Notes: generated from the sequence alone by a model not told the origin. DNA of 64,000 nucleotides from Blasia pusilla (GCA_050084515.1 CM114271.1:27032001-27096000); one strand, 5' to 3'. Positions 48,177 to 59,273 are shown, numbered from the stretch's first letter. Numbers and translations are program-made.

Positions 48177-51100
48177 CGATCTGGAAGGATTATATGTGAT
48201 ATACTATCTTTCGAAAGTATGTGGGAAAGTTTATTCAATCTATGCAGTCATACATGTAGGTTTGAGGTGAATGTTGTGTGGATCTACAAGGGATGAAGCC
48301 ACAATGTTGGGATGTGATAGCTGTTCTAGAGTATCATATGTCGTATTTGGCACCTCATCAAGAAAAATTCACCCTTCTTGATGAGGCTCCGACAGAACAA
48401 TGATTATGTCCCAAATGTGCATAAATAATCCATTATGTCAAATGAATATGATGTGTGCTACTTGGAGTTAGGAGACCCAATTTCCAATTCGGGGGTGGTT
48501 GTGATCTTATTACATATGTATGAGTCAATTTTTGTATGTTTGCGGATCTACCTATGCGTTGGGAAGATCAATGAATAACGATGTCTATATGCACGACAAT
48601 CCCTATTATATGACTCTAGTCATCAATTGTCTATGATATGACATATAGGACCACGACACTAATATGATAGGATCCTAAGCATCGTTACAACCCTTATGAT
48701 TATAATTTCTTATTACAATTTATGTGTCAATGATTAGAGCCTATCTAGAAGGAATTTTTGTAATTTAAATCAAAAGGATCAATATAGTATTAAATATTAT
48801 TGTGGTAGACAAAAAACACCCATCCACACCCTCTTCAATGTGAGTTTCCGCGATAAGTTATATTTTCTTTAGAGTCAACCCAAGCACCCATTGTGACGAT
48901 CCATTGGAGCCACCAAGACAAATCCTTTTTTTCAATCTCAACAAGCACACACCATTGGCCAAGTAATTGTGCATTGCCCTAGCAAACCCCTTCTTGGGAA
49001 AGTTGGTGGATTTGAAAGGCCCTTGGTACTTTACAAAAAATGCTAGTGTAGATCTTGTGCCATGCATGGGAGTGAAGGGACTAACCATGTTGCACACAAA
49101 TTCAAAATTTTATTTTTTGGCATGTACTATGGGAAACATTTTCTTGCTTCCTAGGTGCCACATGTCAAGCAGATATGTGTTCGCAAATCAAGAATTTAAT
49201 CTCCAATAATAATATAGATGAATTTTTTTTGCCTTTTTTTTTCAAAGTAACAGTTGGACCCCAACTTTTCTCACCTTGGACGATAATTCGATGTTGCAAC
49301 CAAGTGTATCCATCGCGGTTAGCAAACAGTCGTACACGCATAAGGGCATAACCAAAAAAATTCAATCATTTAGGTAAGTCTCACCCCACTTGCGTGGAGA
49401 TCTATAGATGACATCTCTTAAGTAGAATTTTGGATCTCCATTTCCATGGAAACTATTTTTCACCCATATCACTCAATTGCCTATACCTCATCGCAAGAAC
49501 TTACTAAGAATTTTTGGACCCCAAAACCAATCTACGTAGTAAAAAAGGATTGGGTTGGAGGAAACCTTCCTCCCGTGTTGACACGTGTACTTTCTGCCCT
49601 CCTTCGATGTTGACACATGTAATATTTAACACCAAAAAGAGCGAAATTAACCAGTTATAGACTTATCTAGCATAGTACTAGCATTATGCTATTCTTTAAG
49701 TCTAAGAACGTGGAGTTGGGGTGGCTCATATCCACCCAAACTTGGGTTTCCCTACAATATACTAGGGTTGCATTCATCACAAGATTCATGGTTTAGTTTC
49801 CAAATGGAAGGCCAACGCTTAAGCCATAGTAATTTTTTTCCAATGTTTACACTTAGTTTTTTTAGAGAGGTAGAAGGTCAATTTCTCCATAGATGTTAGG
49901 AATGAGAAATGGTGTCGCATCGCGTTGTAAACTAATTGCCCATTGCAAAAGAACTCTCATGGGAATTGCGAGTGTGGCACATTATGTTTGCACAAGTGTG
50001 AGTATCATTCCAATCACAATCTCGACTTCTCTAGAGAATTGAAAGTCTGGAGCTATAGGTCTGAATCAAGAACGGAACAGATCAACACTCTCCATTGATC
50101 ACAGATCAACACTCTTCTTAAGTGTTCCACCTTCTCGCTAGAGTGCTTCGTAGCCAATTTGGCTTTAGACTAGTGTCGTTATTTGGAGCCCTACATGAGC
50201 GTTTTGTCTGGCTTGGATGAGTATAATCTACAAGGTTCTCCATAAAGTTCATATGTCGCTCTTCTATCGTATCATTGCCATCCTGTTGTACATTTCTCAT
50301 CTGTTTACAACATGAGCCTCATTCACGGTTAGGTTTGATTCGGTGGTGCATTGTCCAAGGGAAGGGCAACCGATCCCGTGTAGTCAATGAATACTTCATA
50401 TTCAAATGTGACAATGTTATAGAGGCTGCACCACTCGCATTGCAATGCAATTCCCGAATGTCAGTGCATAGGATGACAGGAATACATCTGAGGATTGCGA
50501 CATGCGAGATTGTGAGCAGGTTGGGGAGGGTTTTGAGGGTTGAAGAAGCAGCACATTCACCATGCACTCTCAGCCACAGGACCCCAAATCGCGATAGAAA
50601 AACCGATGTTAACGCGACTTCCTCCGCCTTCGCCCTAAAGCTCGATCACAACCAACGTTTGCAACTCTCGTCCGACAGTAGCAAACCAAAACATCTCCAA
50701 TGCATCTCGTCAACACCCTGACTCAAACGCTGCTCGATTCATAGCACAAGATTGATAAGAACTGGGTAGTGGCATGATCGTACTCCTCCCAAAGCTCGAT
50801 CGGCTTGACTTAGCAGAATTAGGAGCTCTATCCCACATCCCCGCAATGCATGCATTTTCTTTGCCTCCGAGACATGGAATCGTCTAAACTTTAAACATCT
50901 CTTGCAACCCTCAGATTCATAGGAGTGCCTTAGCCTTAACGTATTCCAATTACCGCTTGAGCCCCTCACTCTATTCCGCCACAACTGCATTCTCCGGCGG
51001 GAAGTTTTGCTGTCAACGCCCTGTCCAAACCAGCCCCGTTCAAGCGGCGCGGCCCAGCCATCCGCTTTCGGCCGCAGCGTCTTGACCGCCAGAATCCAGC

Positions 51101-51382
51101 CAGCCACCCTTGGCAACGATATGATCACCATCGCTTTCCCTGCACGAATGTGGGGCCTACCTGAGGTGTGATAGAGGTATGCTCTCGATAGACTGTAATT
51201 TCATGTTTCCCTCCTAAGGAAGAAAAAAAGGGAGGACGATGTTTCTAAAGCCCGAAGCCTTTATGGTTGCGGGCTTAGGGGTTCCCACTAATTGGGAACC
51301 CTTGAGCGCCCTAACCTACCCATTATCTCCTAACTTACCCCCAACTCCCTAACTAACGTCTTTCCTCAAGGTTACCCCTATG
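48177..51382. other. Spacer between the two Gypsy copies
   Basis: Mostly AT-rich with no recognised gene. It contains mini-Helitron H5. A GC-richer patch at 50570-51170 has a minus-strand ATG frame of 130 codons (51131-50739) starting MVIISLPRVAGW, which could be an orphan 5' exon, but nothing confirms it. A perfect 9-bp hairpin (GGGTTCCCA) lies near 51280. Confidence 0.45.
49043..49218 (-). mobile_element. Mini-Helitron-like element H5
   Basis: Minus-strand 5' end TCTATATTATTATTGGAG after host A, then TTTGCGAACAC. The 3' end has CCATGCATGG and ends ACACTAG. 176 bp. Confidence 0.65.
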
Positions 51383-51386
51383 GGCC

Positions 51387-51902
51387 TATCACGTCCTTTA
51401 AGATAGATCGGTGAGATCTAGTAGAGCATCTTCAAGAGTAGTGGAGGATAGGCCTAGGAGGTCGAGGATGACGTGTTGAGGCCCCGGCGAAACCAGAGAG
51501 AGCAGGTTTCCCCTTCGTTTTGGCTCATTTGGAACCATATTGAGGAACTTACTATTTTAGATGAGTACCATTTTGAGTATATGATCGATTATCTATTTTT
51601 GGTAAGAAGCCCTTGACCTCCTACATCAGGTCAAGAGCCAAGGAGGTGACTTGGGAGAATAGGTTACCATGGAGAGAGCTTGGGAGAGGGGAGGGATATA
51701 TATCCCAAGGACAGAGAGTTTGAGAGCTCATTCTCTCTTTGTTGAACCTCTTGGCATGAGGCAGTGGAGCTATGGTCCCTTGCCTTGTGAGTGTAACCCA
51801 AGCCTCTCACTAGGAGAGTGGGTTTGGTTTGACATGAGAGAGAGTGCACACCTTTGAGAGCTATGGTGTGAGATTGTGTAGAGAGAGATTGGATCTTACT
51901 TT
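51387..51902 (+). repeat. Copy 2 repeat A1
   Basis: Starts TATCACGTCC (TGTCACGTCC in A2) and ends GGATCTTACTTT, then directly the interior ACAAAGAGAG. About 516 bp. Confidence 0.9.
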
Positions 51903-53000
51903 ACAAAGAGAGAATGAGAGAGTGAGAGAGCTTCATGGGGGAGCTCATTGGTCACTCGCTATTTTTTCAGGTTGGGGATCGTGTTCCCTATTCAACGGCT
52001 CATGGGAGTGCTCATTGGAGCAAGGGTTGCTTGGATTGTTCTTTGCATTTGCCGATTTTTCATGTGGAAGAGTGGCGCGCGAAAGCGCTGCCCAATTTCT
52101 GATAGGGATTGAGTATGGGGGCGGGTTGCCCCATGCCGGTGCTTTCGGGAGCATCATGTTGCTTGCTGATTTGCATTTTTACAGGTTTTACAATTTTGTT
52201 GGGAGAAATGAGCGCGGAAGCGCTGCCAAATTTTTTGTAGGAGAAAGAGACATTGGGCTTTACGACAGTCCCCGTCAATTTTTTACTGGAATGTTTGATT
52301 CTGAATATTTTTTTATGCTGGCATAGATCGTGAAGCTCTGCACGCTGTGCAACAAAAAATGCACAATTTGGAGTTGCGAGAAAAAAATTATGGTCAATCT
52401 TGCAAAATTGCTATTGCTAGGCAATTTTTAGGGTTAAATTGTGCAAACCCTAAACTAGCCGCCACACCAGCGGCGGCCGTCGCCGTCATAGTCACCATCA
52501 ACCTTCAATGGTCAATCATCACCGTCAATGGTCCACCGTCCGTTTTCCACCCTTGGTTGCCATTGCCGCCGTTACGGAGTGGAGGGTCTTCCACAACGTT
52601 CGTTGATTCTCAGACTTGCGTCGCCATCACGTACTTTGTTTTGGTCGCCACCGTCATGAACCTGTGATGGCATATGACCTCATGTTATAGTGTTTGAGTT
52701 TTGATTTCATGCTGTTATGTTGTGATTGGTAGCCGCTCAACGACGATCGAGTACCATGCCGTGACGCCCATAGCCGCAACGCGCTGCCGATTGCCGCGTC
52801 GTGCCGCTCGTGGCCGCACCGCAGCGTCTTGATCGCGGAGCCGCTCTGGCATTGTGGAGAAGAGTGTGGGTTTATTGTTGATTGAGGAGGGTATGCCTCC
52901 AAGTTCCGCATCCCATCATCGAGGCCGTGCCGTTCGTAGCCGTTCCGTGCCGCCTGCAACGCCACACCGTTTCGCTGGAACCGCACCGTCTATCGAGGAG
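51903..53000 (+). other. Gypsy leader (copy 2)
   Basis: Untranslated leader matching copy 1 47660-46560. No tRNA-complementary TGG primer site is evident directly after A1. It contains a short CCGTCAATGG-type repeat and a GC-rich CGGCGGCC patch. Confidence 0.5.
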
Positions 53001-53009
53001 TTTTGAGCA

Positions 53010-53290
53010 ACGTCAGTACGGGATGAGTATGACTTGCTGATTGGAGGATTTGTGTCCATGACCGAGTTGGGGTTGAGATTTGCAGTTGTTGAGGAGCGAC
53101 ATTGACATGTGTTCAGGCTACCCATTCTGGTCCTTTACCTTGCACGTGTGATCATGAGGGATTCTGGGATTTGGGTAGTTTATTTGGGGATACTGGGTGT
53201 GTGGATGCTGAGAGCATCATTTATGTATGTGGTTTAGGGGACATAGACCTGTGTGGGATGTTCGGAGTTGAGGGTAGGTTATCGGTGAAA
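53010..53290 (+). pseudogene. Short conserved ORF of the Gypsy family (copy 2)
   Basis: Counterpart of 46510-46242: shares FAVVEERH, VFRLPILVLY and a later GLGDIDLCGM, but in shifted frames and with a stop after EERH. Function unknown. Confidence 0.4.
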
Positions 53291-53853
53291 TGATAGCCTG
53301 GTCGATTTGCCCCACCACGCCGATTATTGCCGCACGTTACATGTCTCGGGGAGGGAGAGTGTAGATCGAGTGCCGCATTTTTGGGATGAGTGATTGAGGG
53401 ATTATTCGCAAGGCAAGAGTGATCGGGTGAGAAGGGCATGAGGGTCATCACGGCGTCCGTTCGGGACTTTGAGAGGCGAGGTGGTGAACCCGAGAGCAGC
53501 TCTAGAGGTTTTACGCGGAGTGGCGTGAGGTTCTGAGGGTCTTCACTTGAGGGACCACCTCGACCTCCTTCTCTGTCATCGTCACACAAGGGGGAGGGTG
53601 TAGAGGAGTTTGTGAGCACATCGCCACACATTGTGAAGAGAGAGTCAGGAGAGGAGAGAGAGTCAGGAGAGGCTACTTCCTCTTCCACAAGTGATGTTTT
53701 AGGAGGAGCCTAGAGATCGTTCACCAAGTAGTCCCGTTGGGAGACGAGGAGCTGGAGTTTCCCGACAGGGTGGTGGAGCTGCCCGTGGAGGAGGTAGAGT
53801 ACTACCACCTAGACGTTGGACGTGAGGGTGGGATGGCTGCTCAGATACAGTAG

Positions 53854-54560
53854 TTGCATGAGCAGATTGCCGCTATGGCATTGAGGTTACCCGATGTCGG
53901 ATCCGTGGCATCGATATCATATGGAGCAGCCAGAGATGTGGAAGGTCCTAGTTGGATGTGCGGGGTTTCCCAGATGGAGGCCGCCGCAGTTGTGACGCGT
54001 GGAGCAGCTGCAGAGTTGGATCCACAGCGAGAGGAAGCCAGGAAACAGACAAGGCTTCCTCAGTCTTTCACGTTGTCCGAGGCGATGAGGATCCCATCGA
54101 TGGGTCCTGAAGAGCTGGTGATGTTGTTGGTGTGTAGGCATGGAGGGCGATGGGAGAAGCGAGTATGACGACTCCTATTGTTGATGCTCAGGAGGGGCAT
54201 GTGTTGAGCACGTTCTTGGGGGCGGCCACCGTTGTGTACCGCACTCCTTTATTTTCTGCTTCTGATGTTATGACGTTGGGGGGTACGCCCGCCGAGGCTT
54301 TTTGGCTGGCCGCTTCACTATGTGAGCGCAGAGTTGGAGTTCTTGCATCACGTTCAGAGGTGATTGCAGAGGAGGTGATGGACATGCCCTTGGAGCGGAT
54401 GCTCGGGCCGTCTGCGTCAGATGCATGGTAGGCTGCGGCTGCTAGGATGACGGAGATGCCCGCTAGACCCGCGATAGAGCATGCCATGGCTTCTCCTAGT
54501 GTTGTGTTGCTGGATAACCAAGGAGAGGTATTCCAGTTGGTGAGTCCCGGAGATAGAGCT
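53854..54560 (+). pseudogene. Gag-like region (copy 2)
   Basis: Two overlapping frames (53854-54168, 54150-54431) lie where gag should be, before the protease. They are Ala/Glu/Arg-rich with TLSEAMRIPSMGPEE and ASLCERRVGVLASRSEV. I see no zinc knuckle and no firm capsid motif, so the gag label rests on position only. Confidence 0.35.
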
Positions 54561-54569
54561 TTTAGTCCA

Positions 54570-54660
54570 TAGCGCGTCTTGTTGGATTCAGGAGCGCAAC
54601 CCCTGATGTTGGGGAAAGCGTCATTCAGAGGATTGGGCTTGACAAGAGCCGATGTGGAGT
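54570..54660 (+). pseudogene. Retroviral-type aspartic protease site (copy 2)
   Basis: VLLDSGAQPLMLG with the catalytic DSGA at 54585-54596, preceded by an in-frame TAG. A shift is needed to reach the downstream frame starting at 54659. It would mature the polyprotein. Confidence 0.7.
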
Positions 54661-56250
54661 GTTGTCCATTCCAAATATAGACATCCTTTGGGTGGAGCAA
54701 GTACCACATAGTATATTCACCCGACATGAGGTCGTGGTGAGAATTCGCTGGGGACATCCTACAGATAAGTCCGTGGTGCGAGCCAAGGCGATAGTGACTA
54801 ATGCAGAGTCCTACGACGTCTTGGTTGGTGGAGCAGTGGTATATCCAATGGGGTTTGCCCTGGATTATTGGGAGGATTCAGCGTCCTACAAATCAGGATG
54901 GCAGTCAGGTGATGGGCGCCTTAGTTCATTATTCGTTCGATTCACAGGTGCAGTGATCGAGCAACGACCAGGAGAGATGGCGACCTTATCAGCATTTAGC
55001 AGTGCCATCACTTGGCCTAGTGATTTGATTGAGGGACATGTCCATGCAGAGGATACTCCCATTCCTGATATTTCTATGGAGAGGAGTGTTATGGTAGCTC
55101 CATCATTCCGTGGAGGAGAGGTGCCATTGTGGGGCTCGACTGAGGAGCTTCGAAGATTGGCATATGAGCACGTGCAGACCGCGTGGAGCGAGGCGTTTGG
55201 ACCGGAGCGTGACGGGTCTGAGGAACCCGAGGTAGCAAGGAGTGCTACGATGACACCCTTGGATACCACACCCATTGTGTGGTGTATCTTGGAGGAGGGT
55301 ATTCGAGTGTTAGATCTCTTTGGAGGGATTAGCACCGGGTTAGCTGTTGTTTTGCAGGCACGAGTGCGAGTACAACAGTACCTGTATGTGGAGAGTGATG
55401 ATGTTGCGAGGCGCGTCTCACTATGACATGTGGCGCACTTACGCCTATGTTTTCCCGACTTATTGTCTGTGTCCGCGGTACAGGGGTACCAGAGTTCCCT
55501 ACCCAGGGATATTTCGTTGTTGGGGGCGCAGGACTTAGAGCGGGTAGGGACCATTGATTTGGTCATTTCCGATTGGCCATGTGAGGGCCAATCGAGTGTT
55601 GGACGAGGAAGCGGGTTGGCTGACACTCGGTCTAGATTGTTTTGGGAGATGTTGAGGGTCTTACGGCGATTCAGAGAGCTGGTCTCATTCTCCAGCCTAC
55701 ATTCTGGAGAATGTGCCCATCTTAGGAGACTCCAGGTCACGGGTGGTGACGAGTGCTCATCAGGTGCGTGCTTGGATCGGCCCAAGCAGTATTCTTGGAT
55801 GGGGCGAGTGTAGGTTCTAGAGCCCATCGCCCGCGTCTATGGTGGACCAACTTGGTGCCTCATGCGGGGTTACGGAGGGCGTATGCGAGAGTGGAGCGCC
55901 CCTCCCATTTGTTAGTGGATTCCATTCTAGATCCAGGTCGTCGATCACAAGTAGAGAGGCACTATGATCGACCACCGCTGACTGTGGTCAACAGGGTAGG
56001 CAGGCCGCGGGCAGCCTTTCCCACGTTTGTGAGTTTTCCCGCTTCCTATGCATACAAGGAGGCCGATCCTGGCTTGGTTTGGGATGACCAGGTTCAGAGG
56101 TTGGTGGAGCCCAACGCTGACGAGAGAGAGCGGGCGATGGGATTTCCCACAGGAGGGACGGCAGTCTTGTCAGTATCAGAGGCATCATGACGCCATGTCT
56201 TGGGTCAAGCGATGGACCTGAACTACTTGATATGGATCTTCAGCTTGGGA
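54659..56250 (+). pseudogene. C5 cytosine DNA methyltransferase in the Gypsy polyprotein
   Basis: After a linker (with YDVLVGGAVVYPMGF) the methyltransferase begins near 55295. Motif I is VLDLFGGISTG, which binds S-adenosylmethionine. Motif IV is DWPCEGQSSVG, with the catalytic Cys codon at 55580-55582, followed by DTRSRLFWEM. Motif VI is YILENVP at about 55698-55718. A motif-VIII-like SRAHRPRLWW lies near 55815. The C-terminus has ERERAMGFP and RHVLGQAMDLNY, matching motifs IX-X. It would methylate cytosine in DNA. This copy is dead: TGA stops at 55424 and 56188 and two frame changes between 55670 and 55790. It sits between protease and RT, so it would have been made as part of pol. Confidence 0.9.
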
Positions 56251-56599
56251 GTGGCTGAGCAGCGTCGGATGAGATCGCGACAGATCACAACGGTTGTGTT
56301 GGTGAGCCCCATGCCTACCGAGACAGTGGAGGCAGTGGCTAGGGGCGAGACCCGAGGAGATCGACACACCAGAGGAGATCGGGAGAGACACCCTTGGACT
56401 TCTTGGGATGTTTTGCAGGTACGCCACGAGATGATAGCCACAGCATCAAGCGTAGTTCCGAGCACTGCACGTGGAGGAGATCAGAATTTGCAGTTGGCAG
56501 CAGAAGAGCAGCCGAGTGTTGTTGTTCAAGATTGGATTGCACCATAGCAACCACCGAAACCCGCGCCAGAGAGTGTTACCATAGTCACGATCAAGACTT

Positions 56600-57290
56600 G
56601 GGAGCCAGATATGGGCCCTACATTGACAGGAGGAGAGCGGCACCGGATACATCAGTTCCTCAGGAGTTATAGGAGCTACTTTGCATTTAGCATGGAGGAT
56701 TTGGGTACGCTGAAGGGACCAGGGATCCGCATTGAGTTGTCAAGTGACACGCCGATCTTCCGACGACCCTACAGGTACAGTGATATGGAGAGGGCTCTGA
56801 TTCAAAGTAGGAGCTAGGACTTGGTCGGAGGAGGACTAGTGAAGATGTCCCATGGGGAGTATGCATTTGCCATTGTCATGCCCGCCAAGAAGGATGTGCA
56901 TGGCAACTGGACAGATAGGCGGATGTGTGGGGATTACCGACCTATCAATCGACAGACGAAGTCCGATAGTTATGCCATGCCCACCCTTGAGGAGATCTTT
57001 GATGCGATTGGTCACACAAAGGTCTTCAGTTCATTGGATTTGCGAGCCGGATACCATCAACTGCCTATCAGATTGGAGGACAGGCAGAAGATGGCATTTT
57101 GGGGCATCGATCCTCACGGGAAAGATTTTTTGTACCAGTGGTGGTTCTTACCATTTGGGTTAAAGAACGCCCCGACTGAGTTTCAAAGGGTCATGGATAG
57201 GATCTTGGCTGGTCTGGATTTTGCTAGGTGTTATATTGATGACATCATAGTCTTTAGCGCCACGGTTGAGAGCATGAGCGACATCTAGAG
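56600..57290 (+). pseudogene. Gypsy reverse transcriptase (copy 2)
   Basis: GPGIRIELSSDTPIFRRPYR and then MCGDYRPINRQT, FSSLDLRAGYHQLPIR, FLPFGLKNAPTEFQRVM and the catalytic YIDD box at about 57232-57243. A TAG near 56815 interrupts the frame. Typical Ty3/Gypsy RT. Confidence 0.95.
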
Positions 57291-57896
57291 GAGGTGTTTC
57301 GACGATTGCAATTACAAGGGCTGAAGCTACATCTAGGCAAGTGCAAGTTCTTCTACAACCAGATTGAGTACTTGGGTCATACAATATACCCAGGGGGCCT
57401 TGGTGTTCAGCATTAAAAGGTAGAGGCTATCTCACGCATTCCACGCCCTACAGATGTGAGTCGTGTTTGCGCATTCATGGGATTGGCAAACTTCTATCGG
57501 CGGTACGTTAAGGGATTCAATTCAATTGTGAAGCCCCTGACCTTGCTAACAAAGGTGGATCATGAGTGGCACTCGGGGGATGAGCAAGAGAAAGCATTTC
57601 AGTTGCTCAAGGATAGGTTGACGTCTGCGCCCATCTTGAGGAGACCGAACCGGGGGCGTCCTTTCCAGTTGCACATAGATTGGAGCATGTAAGGGCTTGG
57701 AGCGGTGCTCACCCAACATGATGATGAGGGTAGAGAGTTTGTGGTGGCTTATGCTAGCCGCTCGAACAATGCTGCAGAGGTGAAGTACAACTCGTATGAG
57801 GGTGAGTGCTTGGCTGCGGTGTGGGCTGTCACGCATTTTAGGTGTTACTTATTCGGCAACCCCTTTACCATCATCACTGATCATCAACCACTTTAG
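57291..57896 (+). pseudogene. Gypsy RNase H (copy 2)
   Basis: Connection and RNase H with GKCKFFYNQIEYLGHTIYP, FMGLANFYRRYVKGF, LTQHDDEGREFVVAYASRS and FTIITDHQP. Stops occur near 57413 and 57690. It ends at a deletion junction at about 57910. Confidence 0.9.
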
Positions 57897-58310
57897 TGGT
57901 TGATGGAGTCCGGTGGTTATCGACCAACTATCCGGAGGTTTCATCAGGGAGATTATGTCTACTTGCAGCAGACGGCACCGACGACGTTGTATGTGACTGC
58001 AGGGTGCACTATCTTGAGAGTGCGTGACGTTTTTCCATCCGGTGTTCTCTTGCTGGAGGGACGCGATGGTATGGTATGGAAGGACCATGTGCGTAATTGT
58101 GCACCATATCACCTTCCTAATATTGATGGTATAGTAGATCCGAGCTTAGCAGTAGTTCCTGCAGGGTTGTATGTTGTGTGGTTCTGCCCCTGGTGCGGCT
58201 ACGATGCTAGTCTATGATGGTTGTTCGAGAGGTTGGCATATGGCATGTTTGACGCCACCTCTCACTAGGGTTCCTTGGGGACGATGGATGTGTCCCAGAT
58301 GTACATAGAG
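57897..58310 (+). pseudogene. Integrase C-terminus and PHD remnant (copy 2)
   Basis: WLMESG is joined directly to GYRPTIRRFHQGDYVYLQQ, so the integrase zinc region and DDE core are deleted. A frame change precedes the PHD remains (VYDGCSRGWHMACLTPPL, then WMCPRCT), whose second Cys pair has one Tyr in place of Cys. Confidence 0.85.
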
Positions 58311-58485
58311 GAGATACTAGGTAGGTTTCAATCCCGACTTTTTCTCTGACATGGATGACACGAAGGCGACTAACGATGGGGCCACATGAGCACCCAACCT
58401 TCTTGCTCTTAGCGTCTGAGAGATGTATGTCATGGTAGGTAGGGATAGATGGCTATCAGCAGTTAGCGGGACATAACCACCAGCT

Positions 58486-58494
58486 AGGGGGGCA
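58486..58494 (+). promoter_or_regulatory. Candidate polypurine tract (copy 2)
   Basis: AGGGGGGCA directly before B1. Copy 1 has the equivalent AGGGGAGCG before its B1. If it is the plus-strand primer, reverse transcription would make an LTR of the form B-A. Confidence 0.5.
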
Positions 58495-58622
58495 ATTGGA
58501 GATATTTTGGTACTTCTTGTCTCGTTGTTTGGATGCCATGAGTTAGCATGGGATCGTGCGTGTTTGTGTGTGTGTTCGGTGACAACGATGTATGTTGTGT
58601 AGCAATGTGTATGTGCACGACA
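58495..58622 (+). repeat. Copy 2 repeat B1
   Basis: 128 bp starting ATTGGAGATATTTTGG and ending GTGCACGACA. Then two bases AC before A2. Confidence 0.9.
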
Positions 58623-58624
58623 AC

Positions 58625-59141
58625 TGTCACGTCCTTTAGGATAGATCGGTGAGATCTAGTAGAGCGTCTTCAAGAGTAGTGTAGGACATGCCTAGGAGGT
58701 CGAGGATGACCTACTGAGGCCCCGTGAAACCTGCTCTCTCAGGTTTCCCCTTCGTTTTGGCTCATTTGGAGCCATATTGAGGAACTTACTATTTTAGGTA
58801 ACTACCATTTTGAGTATATGATAGACTTTCTATTTTTGTTAAGTGGCCATTGACCTCCTACATCAGGTCAATAGCCAAGGAGGTGACTTGGGAGAATAGG
58901 TTACCATGGAGAAAGCTTGGGAGAGGGGAGGGGTATATATCCCAAGGAGAGAGAGAGCTTGAGAGCTCATTCTCTCTTTGTTGAATCTCTTGGCATGAGG
59001 CGGCGGAGCTATGGTGCCTTGCCTTGTGAGTGTAACCCAAGCCTCTCATTAGGCGAGTGGGTTTGGTTTGACATGAGAGAAAGTGCACACCTTTGAGAGC
59101 TATGGTGTGAGATTGTGTAGAGAGAGATTGGATCTTACTTT
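58625..59141 (+). repeat. Copy 2 repeat A2
   Basis: Homologous to A1 throughout. Starts TGTCACGTCC and runs without a gap into B2. Confidence 0.9.
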
Positions 59142-59269
59142 ATTGGAGATATTTTGGTACATCTTGTCTCGTTGTTTGGATGCCATGAGTTAGTATGGGA
59201 TCGTGCGTGTTTGTGTGTCTGTTCGGTGACAACGATGTATGTTGTGTAGCGATGTGTATGTGCACGACA
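59142..59269 (+). repeat. Copy 2 terminal repeat B2
   Basis: 128 bp, nearly identical to B1, ending GACA at the GGCC target duplication. Confidence 0.9.
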
Positions 59270-59273
59270 GGCC

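Larger units (their letters stand above)
51387..59269 (+). mobile_element. Gypsy-type element copy 2 with DNA methyltransferase
   Basis: Order A1 (51387-51902), interior, B1 (58495-58622), A2 (58625-59141), B2 (59142-59269), flanked by a 4-bp duplication GGCC (51383-51386 and 59270-59273). The interior encodes, in order, a short conserved ORF, a gag-like region, an aspartic protease, a C5 cytosine DNA methyltransferase, RT, RNase H, and after a deletion the integrase C-terminus and PHD finger. All frames carry stops or frameshifts. Confidence 0.85.

Noticed and set aside
50739-51131. GC-rich minus-strand 130-codon frame
   Set aside because: It could be an orphan exon but has no recognised motif, no clear splice partner and overlaps an equally long plus-strand frame nearby, so it is noted only in the spacer description.
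51280-51303. Perfect 9-bp hairpin GGGTTCCCA around CTAAT
   Set aside because: Too short to interpret and not linked to a gene or an element end.
51844-52326. 160-codon plus-strand frame at the Gypsy A1/leader border
   Set aside because: It runs across the repeat boundary into untranslated leader and has no domain. I treat it as chance.
42537-59269. Tyrosine recombinase, as expected for split-repeat retrotransposons
   Set aside because: I saw no recombinase-like ORF in either copy; copy 1 has a DDE-type integrase with zinc region.
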